Source of the DNA: Rhodococcus sp. Leaf278
Lineage (GTDB): Bacteria; Actinomycetota; Actinomycetes; Mycobacteriales; Mycobacteriaceae
NCBI RefSeq assembly: GCF_001426085.1
Contig: NZ_LMRR01000002.1
Span: 26,666-90,665, forward strand
Length of the DNA: 64,000 bases
Direction: 5' to 3'
Below the pieces are notes generated by a model that was given only the letters and a program-made list of their open reading frames with translations, did no database searches and was not told the origin of the DNA. Position numbers and translations under genes: made by a program. Shown here piece by piece: positions 1 through 9,339 of this stretch; the stretch's first letter is position 1, and each line of letters opens with the position of its first letter.

Positions 1-2631
1 GACGCCAATGCCGTCAACAATCTGATTGCGTTGCTCGACGAGCAACTCGAGGCGACGGGTCAACTGCCCACCGACAAGACGATGATCGTCGAGCGGTTTC
101 GCGACGAACTGGGCGACTGGCGGCTGGTGCTGCACTCGACCTACGGCCAGCAGGTACACGCGCCGTGGGCGCTCGCGGTGGGCGCAAGACTGATCGAGCG
201 CTACGGCATCGACGCCGCCCCCACGGCCTCCGACGACGGCATCATCGTCCGACTCCCCGATACCGACGATCAGCCGCCCGGCGCGGAGCTGTTCGTGTTC
301 GAGCGCGACGAGATTGCCGACATCGTCACCGAGCAGGTCGGCGGATCGGCATTGTTCGCGTCCAGATTTCGCGAATGTGCCGCTCGTGCACTACTTTTGC
401 CTCGTCGCAACCCGGGCAAGCGGGCACCGCTGTGGCAACAGCGGCAGCGTTCGGCGCAGCTGCTCGACGTGGCACGCAAGTACCCCACGTTCCCGATCCT
501 GCTCGAAACCGTGCGCGAATGTCTGCAGGACGTCTACGACCTCCCCGCCCTCGAAGACATCCTGGCCCGCATCGGTCGACGCCAGATCAGGATCGTCGAC
601 GTCGAGACACCGTCACCGTCACCGTTCGCCAATTCGCTGCTGTTCAACTACGTCGGCGCCTTCATGTACGAGGGCGACAGCCCCCTCGCCGAGCGCCGAG
701 CCGCTGCACTGTCACTGGACTCCGCACTGCTGGCCGAGTTGCTCGGCCGCGTCGAGCTCCGAGAGTTGCTGGACGACAGCGTCATCACCACCACCGAGCT
801 CGAGTTGCAGAGACTGCCCGAGGACAGACACGCCAAGGACATCGAAGGTGTGGCGGATCTGCTGCGGCTGCTCGGCCCGTTGACCGTCGAGGAAATCGGC
901 CTGCGCACCAACGGCGACGAATTTCCGCAGTGGCTCACCGAACTGGCCGATGCCAAGAGAGCGATGGAGGTCTCGTTCGCCGGACAGACCTGGTGGACAG
1001 CCATCGAGGACGCGGCTCGCCTACGCGATGCGCTCGGCGTTCCACTTCCCATCGGCACCCCGGCCGCGTTCATCGAACCCGTCGACGACCCGCTGGTCGA
1101 CCTGATCAGCCGGTACGCCCGAACCCACGGACCCTTTACCCTCGACGACGCGGCGGCGCGGTTCGGTGTCGGTACCGCCGTGGTACGCGACGTCCTGCGC
1201 AGGCTTGCCGTCGACAAACGCGTCGTCGAAGGCGAATTCCGTCCCGGTGCCACGGGCAGCGAGTGGTGCGACGCCGAGGTTCTTCGCAGACTGCGGCGTC
1301 GATCCCTCGCAGCGGCACGGCAGGAAGTCGAACCCGTCTCCACTGCCACGCTCGGCCGGTTCCTGCCGGCCTGGCAGCACGTGGACAGTCGACGCCTGAG
1401 CGGAATCGACGGTGTCGCAACCGTGATCGAACAGCTTGCGGGCGTGCCGGTTCCGGCGTCGGCGTGGGAGTCTCTCGTGCTCTCCTCCCGTATCAGCGAC
1501 TACAGCCCCGCCATGCTCGACGAGTTGACCTCCACCGGCGAAGTTCTGTGGGCGGGGCACGGAGCAATCTCGTCCAAGGACGGCTGGGTGAGCCTGCACA
1601 TGGCCGACACCGCGCCACTGACTTTGGTGCCCGCCGCCGAATCGGATCTGTCGGAATTGCAGATTCGCATCCAGGACGCAGTCGCGGGTGGCGGTGCGTA
1701 CTTCTTCCGGCAGCTCTCCGACACCGTCGGTAGCACTGACGACACCGCTCTGCAGGCTGCGCTCTGGGAGCTGGTGTGGGCCGGACGGCTCAGCAACGAC
1801 ACGTTCGCGCCACTGCGAGCGTTGTTGAATTCCACCACCACTCGCTCGGCTCCGAGTCATCGTGCACCGCGTCGAACTCCGCGCTTGCGTTCCTACCGTC
1901 AGTTCGAGCGGCCGTCCCTGCCCACCCGCACCGGCCCCCCGACTGCCGGCGGCCGGTGGTCGCGATTACCCGAGCTCGAACCCGACCTCACCGTCCGCGC
2001 TCATGCCACCGCCGACGTACTGCTCGAGCGCTACGGCGTGGTGACCCGCGGATCGGTGATGAACGAAGGGGTCCCCGGCGGATTCGCCACGATGTACAAG
2101 GTGCTGACCGGGTTCGAGGATTCCGGCCGCTGCCGGCGGGGCTACTTCGTCGATTCGCTCGGCGGCGCTCAGTTCTCCACCTCCGACGTCGTCGACCGGT
2201 TACGCAGCTACGACGAACCGAAGAAGAACGCCACCGCTGTCGTGCTCGCATCGTGCGATCCGGCCAACCCCTACGGCGGCGCACTGCCCTGGCCGAAAGC
2301 CGGCAGCGGCGAGGCCGGTGGCACAGAGAAGCCGGACGAGACGACGAAGCATCGCCCGGGCCGTAAAGCCGGCGCGTTGGTCGTTCTCGTCCGAGGCGAA
2401 TTGACGATGTTCGTCGAACGCGGCGGGAAGTCGGTGCTGACGTTCGGCGAAAATGCCGAGGACATCGGCGCTGCAGCAACCGCATTGGCGGCTACCGTCC
2501 GGCGCGGGGGTGTCGACAAGTTGCTGGTCGAGCGGATCAATGGTCACGACATCCACGGCACGGACTTCTCCAAGACGCTGACCGAGGCCGGTTTCTCGGC
2601 AACACCACGTGGGCTTCGCTTGCGCCGCTGA
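1..2631 (+). CDS. lhr: Lhr-family ATP-dependent DNA helicase, C-terminal part (5' end outside window)
   Basis: The reading frame is open from the first base, so the start and the helicase core lie upstream. The visible 876 codons carry the part of Lhr that follows the RecA-like motor. A winged-helix segment is seen around fragment residues 360-385 (HGPFTLDDAAARFGVG), followed by the long C-terminal domain typical of bacterial Lhr. Actinobacterial Lhr is about 1,500 residues, so roughly 600 N-terminal residues with motifs I-VI are missing here. Lhr is a 3'-5' DNA/RNA-DNA translocase linked to DNA damage repair. The nei-type glycosylase downstream on the same strand repeats the mycobacterial lhr-nei order and supports the call. 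Confidence 0.93.
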   Translation, partial: DANAVNNLIALLDEQLEATGQLPTDKTMIVERFRDELGDWRLVLHSTYGQQVHAPWALAVGARLIERYGIDAAPTASDDGIIVRLPDTDDQPPGAELFVFERDEIADIVTEQVGGSALFASRFRECAARALLLPRRNPGKRAPLWQQRQRSAQLLDVARKYPTFPILLETVRECLQDVYDLPALEDILARIGRRQIRIVDVETPSPSPFANSLLFNYVGAFMYEGDSPLAERRAAALSLDSALLAELLGRVELRELLDDSVITTTELELQRLPEDRHAKDIEGVADLLRLLGPLTVEEIGLRTNGDEFPQWLTELADAKRAMEVSFAGQTWWTAIEDAARLRDALGVPLPIGTPAAFIEPVDDPLVDLISRYARTHGPFTLDDAAARFGVGTAVVRDVLRRLAVDKRVVEGEFRPGATGSEWCDAEVLRRLRRRSLAAARQEVEPVSTATLGRFLPAWQHVDSRRLSGIDGVATVIEQLAGVPVPASAWESLVLSSRISDYSPAMLDELTSTGEVLWAGHGAISSKDGWVSLHMADTAPLTLVPAAESDLSELQIRIQDAVAGGGAYFFRQLSDTVGSTDDTALQAALWELVWAGRLSNDTFAPLRALLNSTTTRSAPSHRAPRRTPRLRSYRQFERPSLPTRTGPPTAGGRWSRLPELEPDLTVRAHATADVLLERYGVVTRGSVMNEGVPGGFATMYKVLTGFEDSGRCRRGYFVDSLGGAQFSTSDVVDRLRSYDEPKKNATAVVLASCDPANPYGGALPWPKAGSGEAGGTEKPDETTKHRPGRKAGALVVLVRGELTMFVERGGKSVLTFGENAEDIGAAATALAATVRRGGVDKLLVERINGHDIHGTDFSKTLTEAGFSATPRGLRLRR

Positions 2632-2675
2632 ATCATCCGTGACCGAGAAGAACACCAGAGAGGACACCGACACCG

Positions 2676-3458
2676 ATGCCCGAGGGCGATACGGTCTGGC
2701 GCGCGGCCAACACTCTGCGGGCGGCGCTGGAAGGCCAGCAACTCACCACCTGTGATGTGCGCGTACCACGTTATGCCACAGTGGATTTCACCGGCAAGAC
2801 GGTCGACTCTGTCGCGTCGCGCGGCAAGCATCTGCTGATTCGAGTCGGCGGCTATTCCATCCATTCGCACCTGAAGATGGAGGGCACCTGGCACGTCTAT
2901 GCACCCGGTGCGAGGTGGCGTCGCCCGGCGTTCCAGGCCCGCATCATCTTGAACACCGCGACCGCGCAGGCCATCGGGTTCGAACTCGGAGTGCTCGACA
3001 TCATCGAGGACGAGGAGGAGGCCGTCGGATACCTCGGACCCGACCTGCTCGGTACGGACTGGGACCCAGAAGCCGCCCTGACCAATCTGAAATCGGATCC
3101 GGCCCGGCCGATAGGGCTCGCGCTGCTCGATCAGCGCAACATCGCCGGGCTCGGCAACGTCTATCGAAACGAGATCTGTTTTCTGCGCGGAGTCGACCCA
3201 CGTACACCGGTCGGCGACGCCGGCGACCTGAAGAAGACGATCGACCTGTCCTATCGATTGATCATGGCCAACAAGGATCGGAACCAACGTGTCACCACCG
3301 GAGATCGACGGGCGGGTCGTCATTTCTGGGTGTACGGCCGAGAGAACAAGCCGTGCCGACGGTGCGGAACCACCATCGAGTTCGGTCTGATCGGCGACAA
3401 CCCGCTCGAGGAGCGGCAGATCTACCACTGCCCGCACTGCCAACCCGGACCCGTCTGA
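2676..3458 (+). CDS. nei: Fpg/Nei-family DNA glycosylase/AP lyase (Nei2-like)
   Basis: This 260-residue protein starts with PEGD after the initiator Met. The Pro-Glu pair is the catalytic N-terminus of the Fpg/Nei family (Schiff-base nucleophile and general acid). The C-terminus holds a four-Cys zinc finger, CRRC at the start and CPHC at the end. The enzyme removes oxidised bases, chiefly pyrimidines in Nei-type members, and cleaves the abasic site. It lies 44 bp after lhr with a GAGAGGA ribosome site upstream of ATG, so the two may be co-transcribed as a repair pair. Nei rather than Fpg is inferred from gene order and the PEGDTVWR start. Confidence 0.93.
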   Translation: MPEGDTVWRAANTLRAALEGQQLTTCDVRVPRYATVDFTGKTVDSVASRGKHLLIRVGGYSIHSHLKMEGTWHVYAPGARWRRPAFQARIILNTATAQAIGFELGVLDIIEDEEEAVGYLGPDLLGTDWDPEAALTNLKSDPARPIGLALLDQRNIAGLGNVYRNEICFLRGVDPRTPVGDAGDLKKTIDLSYRLIMANKDRNQRVTTGDRRAGRHFWVYGRENKPCRRCGTTIEFGLIGDNPLEERQIYHCPHCQPGPV

Positions 3459-3508
3459 CGGTGTTCTGTCAGCGAAGACCAAGCCTGCTCACAGCTTCGC
3501 CGATCACC

Positions 3509-3610
3509 ATGGAACGCATGCTCACACTTGCGATACTCACCCTGCTGGTCATGGCCGTCTCCGGCGCGACGGCGGTTCACGCACCGAAGACACTGGTTCG
3601 AGCGCGCTGA
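3509..3610 (+). CDS. possible small membrane peptide (33 aa)
   Basis: An ATG opens a 33-codon frame encoding one hydrophobic segment (LTLAILTLLVMAVSGATAV) with basic ends, as in a single-pass small membrane protein or a short signal-like peptide. It sits between nei and the convergent glpD, ending one base before the glpD stop. No clear Shine-Dalgarno is seen and I recognise no family. It may be chance, but the clean Met-to-stop hydrophobic design is worth listing. Confidence 0.25.
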   Translation: MERMLTLAILTLLVMAVSGATAVHAPKTLVRAR

Positions 3611-3611
3611 C

Positions 3612-5342
3612 TCAGAACCCGCGAACCGGTTCCAGGATTTCCTGTCGGGCTTCCGGAGCGACGACCCGCAGCGCGTCTGCCGACTCGTCGTCGGGCTGGC
3701 GCTGCGACTCGATCTCGGCCTCCACCCGGGCGCGGTAGGTTTCGACTTCACGATCGACCATGGCCTCGTCCCATCCCAGAACGGGTGCGATCAACGCTGC
3801 CACCTGACCCGCGCAGTTCATCCCACGATGCGAGTACTCGATGGAAATTCGGGTGCGACGCGACAGCACGTCCTCCAGATGCAACGCGCCTTCCGCGGCA
3901 GCTGCGTACACCACCTCCACCTGGAGGTATGCCGGTGCATCGGTGAGTGGTTGCAGCAGTTCGGGTTTGCCGTCGGCCATGGCCAGCACCTCGTCGATCA
4001 ACGAACCGTATCGATCGAGCAGATGCGTCACCCGATGCGGATGCAAGTTGTACATCTCGCCCAGATGCGGTGCCTGATTGACCAGAGCGAAATAGCCGTC
4101 GGCACCGACGAGGGGCACCTTCTCGGTGATCGATGACGCCACCCGCACCGGGATGTCCTCCGCGGCCAGATCGACGGCGTCCTCGGCCATCACTCGGTAG
4201 GTCGTGTACTTGCCGCCGGCGATGGCGATCAGTCCCGGCGCCACACGAGCGACCGCATGCTCGCGGGAGAGCTTGGAGGTCTCGTCACTCTCGCCTGCCA
4301 GCAGCGGCCGCAGGCCCGCGTACACACCGTCGATGTCCTCGTGGGTGAGCGGGGTGACGAGCACGCCGTTGACCTCACCCAGGATGTAGTCGATGTCGGC
4401 TTTGGTCGCGGCCGGATGGGCAAGATCGAGATTCCAGTCGGTGTCGGTGGTACCGATGATCCAGTGCGCACCCCACGGGATGATGAAGAGGACGGACTTG
4501 TCGGTGCGCAAAATGATCGCCGCCTCGCTGACGATTCGATCGCGGGGCACCACGATGTGCACGCCCTTCGAGGCTCTTACCCGGAACCGTCCGCGCATGT
4601 TGGACAGGGCTTGGATCTCGTCGGTCCACACTCCGGCGGCATTGATCACCACGTGTGCGCGCACCTCGGTGGTGGCACCGGTCTCGGAATCTCGGACTCG
4701 CACACCCGACACCCGATCTGCCTCACGGAGGAACCCGACGACCTGGGTGGATGTGCGAACCACCGCGCCGTAGTGAGCAGCCGTTCTGGCGACCGTCATG
4801 GTGTGCCGGGCATCGTCGACGACGGTGTCGTAGTACCGAATTCCGCCGATCAGCGACTTCCGTTTGATGCCGGGCGACATCCGCAATGCGCCGGAACGCG
4901 TCAGATGCTTCTGCTGCGGAACCGATTTGGCCCCACCCATTCGGTCGTAGAGAAAGATGCCCGCGGCGATGTACGGGCGCTCCCACAGGCGATGGGTGAG
5001 CGGAAACAGGAATTTCAACGGCTTGACCAGGTGCGGTGCAAGCGTCGACAGTGACAGTTCCCTCTCGTGCAGCGCCTCGCGCACGAGACCGAACTCGAGC
5101 TGCTCGAGGTAGCGAAGACCGCCGTGGAACATCTTCGACGAGCGAGACGAGGTGCCCGACGCGTAATCTCGAGCCTCGACCAGAGCGACTTTCAGTCCCC
5201 GCGTCGCCGCGTCGAGGGCCGCACCGGAGCCGACGACGCCACCGCCGACGACCACGACGTCGAACTGCTCGGTTCCGAGCTGATCCCACGCCTCCACCCG
5301 CTGAGTCGGTCCGAGGAACTTCGTGTTCGATCGGTTGCTCAC
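3612..5342 (-). CDS. glpD: glycerol-3-phosphate dehydrogenase (FAD-dependent, GlpD)
   Basis: This 576-residue FAD enzyme oxidises sn-glycerol 3-phosphate to dihydroxyacetone phosphate at the membrane and passes electrons to quinone. The N-terminal dinucleotide fold VVVVGGGVVGSGAA lies near residues 29-42, followed by the family segment SSRSSKMFHGGLRYLEQ. The C-terminal part matches the GlpD C-terminal domain. The start is GTG, chosen because GGGAG lies at a proper distance upstream. Length and neighbours (lpdA, nei) fit mycobacterial glpD2. No glycerol kinase or glycerol facilitator is visible nearby. Confidence 0.95.
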   Translation of the reverse strand: MSNRSNTKFLGPTQRVEAWDQLGTEQFDVVVVGGGVVGSGAALDAATRGLKVALVEARDYASGTSSRSSKMFHGGLRYLEQLEFGLVREALHERELSLSTLAPHLVKPLKFLFPLTHRLWERPYIAAGIFLYDRMGGAKSVPQQKHLTRSGALRMSPGIKRKSLIGGIRYYDTVVDDARHTMTVARTAAHYGAVVRTSTQVVGFLREADRVSGVRVRDSETGATTEVRAHVVINAAGVWTDEIQALSNMRGRFRVRASKGVHIVVPRDRIVSEAAIILRTDKSVLFIIPWGAHWIIGTTDTDWNLDLAHPAATKADIDYILGEVNGVLVTPLTHEDIDGVYAGLRPLLAGESDETSKLSREHAVARVAPGLIAIAGGKYTTYRVMAEDAVDLAAEDIPVRVASSITEKVPLVGADGYFALVNQAPHLGEMYNLHPHRVTHLLDRYGSLIDEVLAMADGKPELLQPLTDAPAYLQVEVVYAAAAEGALHLEDVLSRRTRISIEYSHRGMNCAGQVAALIAPVLGWDEAMVDREVETYRARVEAEIESQRQPDDESADALRVVAPEARQEILEPVRGF

Positions 5343-5437
5343 TGTGACGCTCCCTATCCGTCGAAAAACCCCGGCACACTACGTGCATGTCAGGTTACCG
5401 CCCCAGGTCTGCCAGGCGCAGAACCTGCTGACGACGC

Positions 5438-6658
5438 TCAGGGCACTCGAATGGCCTCGTGTGCGCTGCCCAATCGCCGAACCGCATCCGCCAGCTCCTT
5501 CGGGGCAGATCCCGCGAAGCTCAACCGAAGCGAACGCCCGTATTGCTCGGCCGACGCGAACGCGGAACCGGGAACGAAAGCGACTCCATGCTCCAGGGCG
5601 GCCTCGAGCAACGCGCTCGTGTCGGTCCCGTCCTCGAACGTGGCCCAGGCGAACATTCCGCCCGTCGGGCGCGAGACCGTGAGCCCAGAGAACTGGGCGT
5701 CGAGCGCGCCGGTCAATGCCATTGCACGGCAGGCATACTCGCGACGCAGTGTCGTCAAGTGCGTGTCCAACCACGCAGTGTCGCCCAGCATGTTCGCTGC
5801 CATCAGCTGCGTCATCGAGGAACCGCACAGATCCGCACCCTGCTTGAGGAGCTCCACAGCTGCACACACGTCGGGCGGTGCGACGAACCAGCCGACGCGC
5901 AGAGTAGGAGCCAGGATCTTCGATGCACTGGACAGCCGAATGACTCGATCACCGAAACAGGCTATCGGCCGTGGCGGAGCGCCCGTACCCTGCGTTGGGT
6001 CCGTTGCGGCGAACCAGATCTCGCCGTACGGGTCGTCCTCGATCACCCAGAATCCGTAGTGATCGGCCAGCGCGGCGAGGTGCCGCCGACGCTGCTCACT
6101 CATCGTGACCCCGCGAGGATTGTGGAAGTTCGCCACCGTGTGGACCACGGCTGGGCGCAGGCCCGCCGTCAACCGTCGTTCCAGTTCGGCGGTATCCATT
6201 CCGTCGGCGTCGATGGGGATGGCCACGATCCGCGCTTCGGCGATCGAGAACACCTGCAGCGCACCGATATACGCGGGTTCGTCGACGACGACGACGGCAC
6301 CCGGGTCGATCAGTGCCTGCGCGAGCAGGGTCAGGGCCTGCTGCGATCCGTGCGTGACGGCGACGGTGTCCGTCGGAACCGTCACTCCCCCACGCACAGC
6401 GCTCTCTCGGGACGCGATCACACTACGCAGCGTGCGATGACCGGCGGTCTCGCAGTATTGGACGGAATCGGGGCTCCGCAGCACCGCTTCGGCAGCTGCC
6501 GCGATGCGGTCGATCGGGATCAGATCCGTGGCCGGTAGACCGCCCGCCAGGCTGATGACGTCGTCGCGAGCGGTGAGGGCAAGAAGATCACGGATGGCCG
6601 AGCTGGACAGCGACGCGGTGCGTCGGGCCAAGCCGCCAGGAAAGTGAGTAGAAGACAT
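5438..6658 (-). CDS. PLP-dependent aminotransferase (fold type I, class I/II)
   Basis: This 406-residue enzyme resembles the aminotransferase half of MocR-like and 2-aminoadipate/aromatic aminotransferases. SLAGGLPA near the N-terminus, YCETAGHRTLR, NFHNPRG, EDDPYGE and the Schiff-base lysine in SSASKILAPTLRVGW are all visible. There is no N-terminal GntR winged helix, so it should act as an enzyme rather than a MocR regulator. The ATG giving MSSTHFPGG is preferred over an upstream frame extension because homologues start there and GGAG precedes it. The substrate is not predictable. An inverted repeat lies about 125 bp upstream. Confidence 0.85.
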   Translation of the reverse strand: MSSTHFPGGLARRTASLSSSAIRDLLALTARDDVISLAGGLPATDLIPIDRIAAAAEAVLRSPDSVQYCETAGHRTLRSVIASRESAVRGGVTVPTDTVAVTHGSQQALTLLAQALIDPGAVVVVDEPAYIGALQVFSIAEARIVAIPIDADGMDTAELERRLTAGLRPAVVHTVANFHNPRGVTMSEQRRRHLAALADHYGFWVIEDDPYGEIWFAATDPTQGTGAPPRPIACFGDRVIRLSSASKILAPTLRVGWFVAPPDVCAAVELLKQGADLCGSSMTQLMAANMLGDTAWLDTHLTTLRREYACRAMALTGALDAQFSGLTVSRPTGGMFAWATFEDGTDTSALLEAALEHGVAFVPGSAFASAEQYGRSLRLSFAGSAPKELADAVRRLGSAHEAIRVP

Positions 6659-6782
6659 GAAAGAGACTCCGGGGCAGCAGGAACGAGGGAACGGCCCGCG
6701 GATCCGCTGAGTCGAGGAGAGAGCGGACGGGTGTGTCCGCTCCCTCGACTGTCTCACGTGCTACCGAAATATGAAACGCAAT

Positions 6783-6797
6783 TCTCACATTGTGAGA
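6783..6797. promoter_or_regulatory. 15-bp inverted repeat, candidate operator
   Basis: TCTCAC-ATT-GTGAGA is a perfect 6+6 inverted repeat with a 3-bp centre. It lies in the spacer between lpdA and the downstream aminotransferase gene, right at the lpdA stop and about 125 bp before the aminotransferase start. No T-run follows it on either strand, so an operator is likelier than a terminator. The cognate regulator is unknown. Confidence 0.35.
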
Positions 6798-8201
6798 TCA
6801 ATCCAGATCGTCGTGCGCCATCAGCTGACGCGCAGCCTCGATGACCGAACCGGACAGCGACGGGTACACCGAGAACGTGTTCGCCAGGTCGTTCACCGAC
6901 AGATTGTTCTGCACCGCCATCGCGATGGGCAGAATCAGCTCCGACGCGCTCGGGGCGACCACCACGCCACCGATGACGACGCCGGTGGCCGGGCGGCAGA
7001 AGATCTTGACGAAGCCGCGCTTGAGCCCGCTCATCTTCGCTCGCGGATTTGTGGTGAGCGGCAGCATCACCACGCGCGCCGGCACATCACCGGCGTCGAT
7101 CTTGGACTGCGCGACGCCGACCGAGGCGATCTCGGGTCGCGTGAACACAGCCGAAGCCACGGTCTTCAGCTTGATCGGGCTGACGGCCTGACCCAGCGCG
7201 TGGTACATCGCAATACGTCCCTGCATCGCTGCTACCGATGCCAGTGGGAGGAGCCCGGTGCAGTCACCGGCTGCGTAAATTCCCGCGACCGCGGTACGAG
7301 AGACGCGGTCCACCCGCAGGTAGCCGCCCTGGTCGAGTTCGATGCCGACCTTCTCGAGTCCCAGACCGGAGGTGTTGGGAACGGATCCGACGGTCATCAG
7401 CGCGTGGCTGCCCTCGACGGTGCGTCCGTCCGACAGCGTGACGAGAACGCCGTTCTCGGTGCGGACGACCGAATCGGCCCGGGCATGCTTGACGAGAGTG
7501 ACGCCGCGTTCGTTGAACGCGTCTTCGAGGACCAGAGCAGCGTCCTCGTCCTCGTGCGGAAGGACGCGATCACGGCTCGAGACCGCGGTGACCTTGACGC
7601 CCATCTCGGTGTAGGCCGAGACGAACTCGGCACCGGTCACACCGGATCCGACGACCACCAGGTGCTCGGGCAGGGCCTCGAGATCGTAGAGCTGACGCCA
7701 GTTCAGAATTCGCTCGCCGTCGGGCTCGGCTCCCTTGACCACGCGAGGCCGGGCACCGGTCGCGATGAGCACGACATCGGCGTCGAGAATCCGCTCCTCG
7801 CCGTCGGCCAGTACCGCTTTGATCTGATGCGAGGCCATACCGACGTGGCTGTCGATCATCTCGGCGCGGCCGGCCAAGATTTCGACGCCGACCGAGGTGA
7901 CGCGGTGGGCGATATCGGCCGACTGTGCCTGCGCAAGGCTTCTGACTCGGTCGTGAATCTTCGGAAGCGCGACGGCAGCCTGCGATGGATCGAGCGAAAT
8001 GCCCAGATCGCTGGCTCGACGCATCTCGGTGCGTATGCCGGTCGACGCAATGAACGTCTTCGAGGGCACGCAATCCCACAGAACGCAGGCACCGCCGATA
8101 CCGTCGGAATCGACAAGCGTCACCTGTCCGCCGTGCTGGGCGGCCACCAAAGCTGCTTCGTACCCTGCCGGACCACCACCGATGATCACAATCCGGGTCA
8201 T
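6798..8201 (-). CDS. lpdA: flavoprotein disulfide reductase-family NAD(P)H quinone reductase (LpdA)
   Basis: This 467-residue FAD protein has the order of lipoamide dehydrogenase: GGGPAG at residues 8-13, redox-site Cys39-x4-Cys44 followed by PSK, a central NAD(P)-binding fold (VVVGSGVTGAEF), the FAD segment YAAGDCTGLLPLASVAAMQG and a dimerisation domain. The C-terminal catalytic His-x4-Glu of true lipoamide dehydrogenases is replaced: the usual HPTLSE is YPSLSG here. That fits the mycobacterial LpdA (Rv3303c) group, described as NAD(P)H-quinone reductases rather than lipoamide dehydrogenases. The neighbouring glpD and the Rv3304-like gene give the same order as in M. tuberculosis. Confidence 0.9.
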   Translation of the reverse strand: MTRIVIIGGGPAGYEAALVAAQHGGQVTLVDSDGIGGACVLWDCVPSKTFIASTGIRTEMRRASDLGISLDPSQAAVALPKIHDRVRSLAQAQSADIAHRVTSVGVEILAGRAEMIDSHVGMASHQIKAVLADGEERILDADVVLIATGARPRVVKGAEPDGERILNWRQLYDLEALPEHLVVVGSGVTGAEFVSAYTEMGVKVTAVSSRDRVLPHEDEDAALVLEDAFNERGVTLVKHARADSVVRTENGVLVTLSDGRTVEGSHALMTVGSVPNTSGLGLEKVGIELDQGGYLRVDRVSRTAVAGIYAAGDCTGLLPLASVAAMQGRIAMYHALGQAVSPIKLKTVASAVFTRPEIASVGVAQSKIDAGDVPARVVMLPLTTNPRAKMSGLKRGFVKIFCRPATGVVIGGVVVAPSASELILPIAMAVQNNLSVNDLANTFSVYPSLSGSVIEAARQLMAHDDLD

Positions 8202-8370
8202 TGATCCTCTTCTCGCGTGCTCGAAATTCTCTCGCCTTGTCCCCTCAACGGTATTGCAGAGGCAGCCCCGGCGCGTCGGTAGGGCTGGCTTCGGTCACCC
8301 CGGAAGCAGGCGGACCTGCGACGACTCACCGAAACAGGACCACGACGCGTCAACCGGCACCGATACGGTT

Positions 8371-8384
8371 TAGGCTGGCCGACG
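8371..8384 (+). promoter_or_regulatory. -10 element placed for a leaderless transcript
   Basis: TAGGCT (TANNNT type) ends seven bases before the GTG start of the next gene, which has no Shine-Dalgarno. The spacing puts the transcription start at the initiation codon. The same hexamer with the same spacing precedes the Rv3311-type gene at 18830. Confidence 0.45.
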
Positions 8385-8848
8385 TGCCAATTTATGCCGC
8401 CTACGGATCGAACATGCATCCGGAGCAGATGTTGCAGCGATGCCCACACTCGCCCCTGTCGGGAACCGGGTGGCTGCACGGGTGGCGGTTGACCTTCGGC
8501 GGCGGCGACATCGGTTGGGAAGGCGCACTGGCCACGATCGTCGAAGATCCCGACTCGCAGGTCTTCGTCGTGCTCTACGACGTGTCCGACGAGGACGAGG
8601 AGAGTCTCGATCGCTGGGAGGGCTCCGAACTCGGCATTCACCGCAAGATTCGACTGCGCATCGAGACCGGCCGTGAGCCGGTCCTGGCGTGGATGTACGT
8701 ACTCGACGCGTACGAAGGTGGCCTGCCGTCGGCCCGCTACCTCGGGGTGATGGCGGAAGCAGCGGAAATTGCCGGTGCCCCAGCCGAATACGTGCGAGAC
8801 CTACGAACCCGCAACAGCCGCAACGTCGGCCCCGGAACAGCCTCGTAG
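8384..8848 (+). CDS. gamma-glutamylcyclotransferase-like protein (Rv3304 type)
   Basis: The 154-residue protein opens with YAAYGSNM, the YGSN substrate loop of the gamma-glutamylcyclotransferase fold, and has an acidic stretch (SDEDEESLDRWEG) where the catalytic Glu is expected. Members cyclise gamma-glutamyl amines or amino acids to 5-oxoproline, but several bacterial relatives have no assigned substrate. The GTG start is chosen because it gives the fold its complete first strand and because a TAGGCT -10 box is placed for leaderless initiation. It is divergent from lpdA. The fold is fairly sure; the substrate is not. Confidence 0.85.
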   Translation: MPIYAAYGSNMHPEQMLQRCPHSPLSGTGWLHGWRLTFGGGDIGWEGALATIVEDPDSQVFVVLYDVSDEDEESLDRWEGSELGIHRKIRLRIETGREPVLAWMYVLDAYEGGLPSARYLGVMAEAAEIAGAPAEYVRDLRTRNSRNVGPGTAS

Positions 8849-8861
8849 CTCGAAGGACGGA

Positions 8862-9326
8862 TCAGAAGTAGTTATTCATCACCGACGCCACCCAGGCCGG
8901 CTCGGTCACGTCCGCCCGATCCGGAACCATGGATTGCAGGAACGGTTTGACGTCGAGGACAGGTGAGCCGTCGATCGCGTCGAGACCTCGAACTCGGATA
9001 CGAAGTCCCTCCACGCCGACGACCTCGCACCGCGACACCCCGAGATTATTGGGCCGGTCCTTGACCCGTTGGGCCAGGACTCCCACCCGAGGAAGCGTCG
9101 TATCACCGCGGGGGTGGCGCGCACCGGTGGTCGTCGCGCCGGGATCACACCGATGGAAGGCGCAGACGACCTCGAGGTGAGAGAACTCGGCAAGACCGAG
9201 AGTCGCGTCGACGTCGAGCACGGTCTCGTCGAGTTCGATGACGGACTCGACCGATCCCCAGTTGTCGTCCACCACCTCGGCGCGATCGGATCGAACGATT
9301 CCGATCGGCGACACTTCGATAGCCAT
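8862..9326 (-). CDS. TrmO/TsaA (UPF0066) family protein, probable SAM-dependent tRNA methyltransferase
   Basis: This 154-residue protein carries the family motifs in order: PIGIVRSD at the N-terminus, RHPRGD around residues 70-75, RPNNLG near 92-97 and LDAIDGSPVLDVKPF near 114-128. E. coli TrmO methylates N6-threonylcarbamoyladenosine at tRNA position 37. This short form lacks the C-terminal extension of E. coli TrmO, so the target may differ. It is convergent with the preceding gene and lies 13 bp beyond the amiA1 stop on the same strand, so it may be the last gene of the amiB1-amiA1 unit. Confidence 0.85.
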   Translation of the reverse strand: MAIEVSPIGIVRSDRAEVVDDNWGSVESVIELDETVLDVDATLGLAEFSHLEVVCAFHRCDPGATTTGARHPRGDTTLPRVGVLAQRVKDRPNNLGVSRCEVVGVEGLRIRVRGLDAIDGSPVLDVKPFLQSMVPDRADVTEPAWVASVMNNYF

Positions 9327-9339
9327 CCAGCCCCTGCCC

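Noticed and set aside
6771..8204. 477-codon frame antisense to lpdA
   Set aside because: Mirrors the lpdA coding sequence; no motif or ribosome site.
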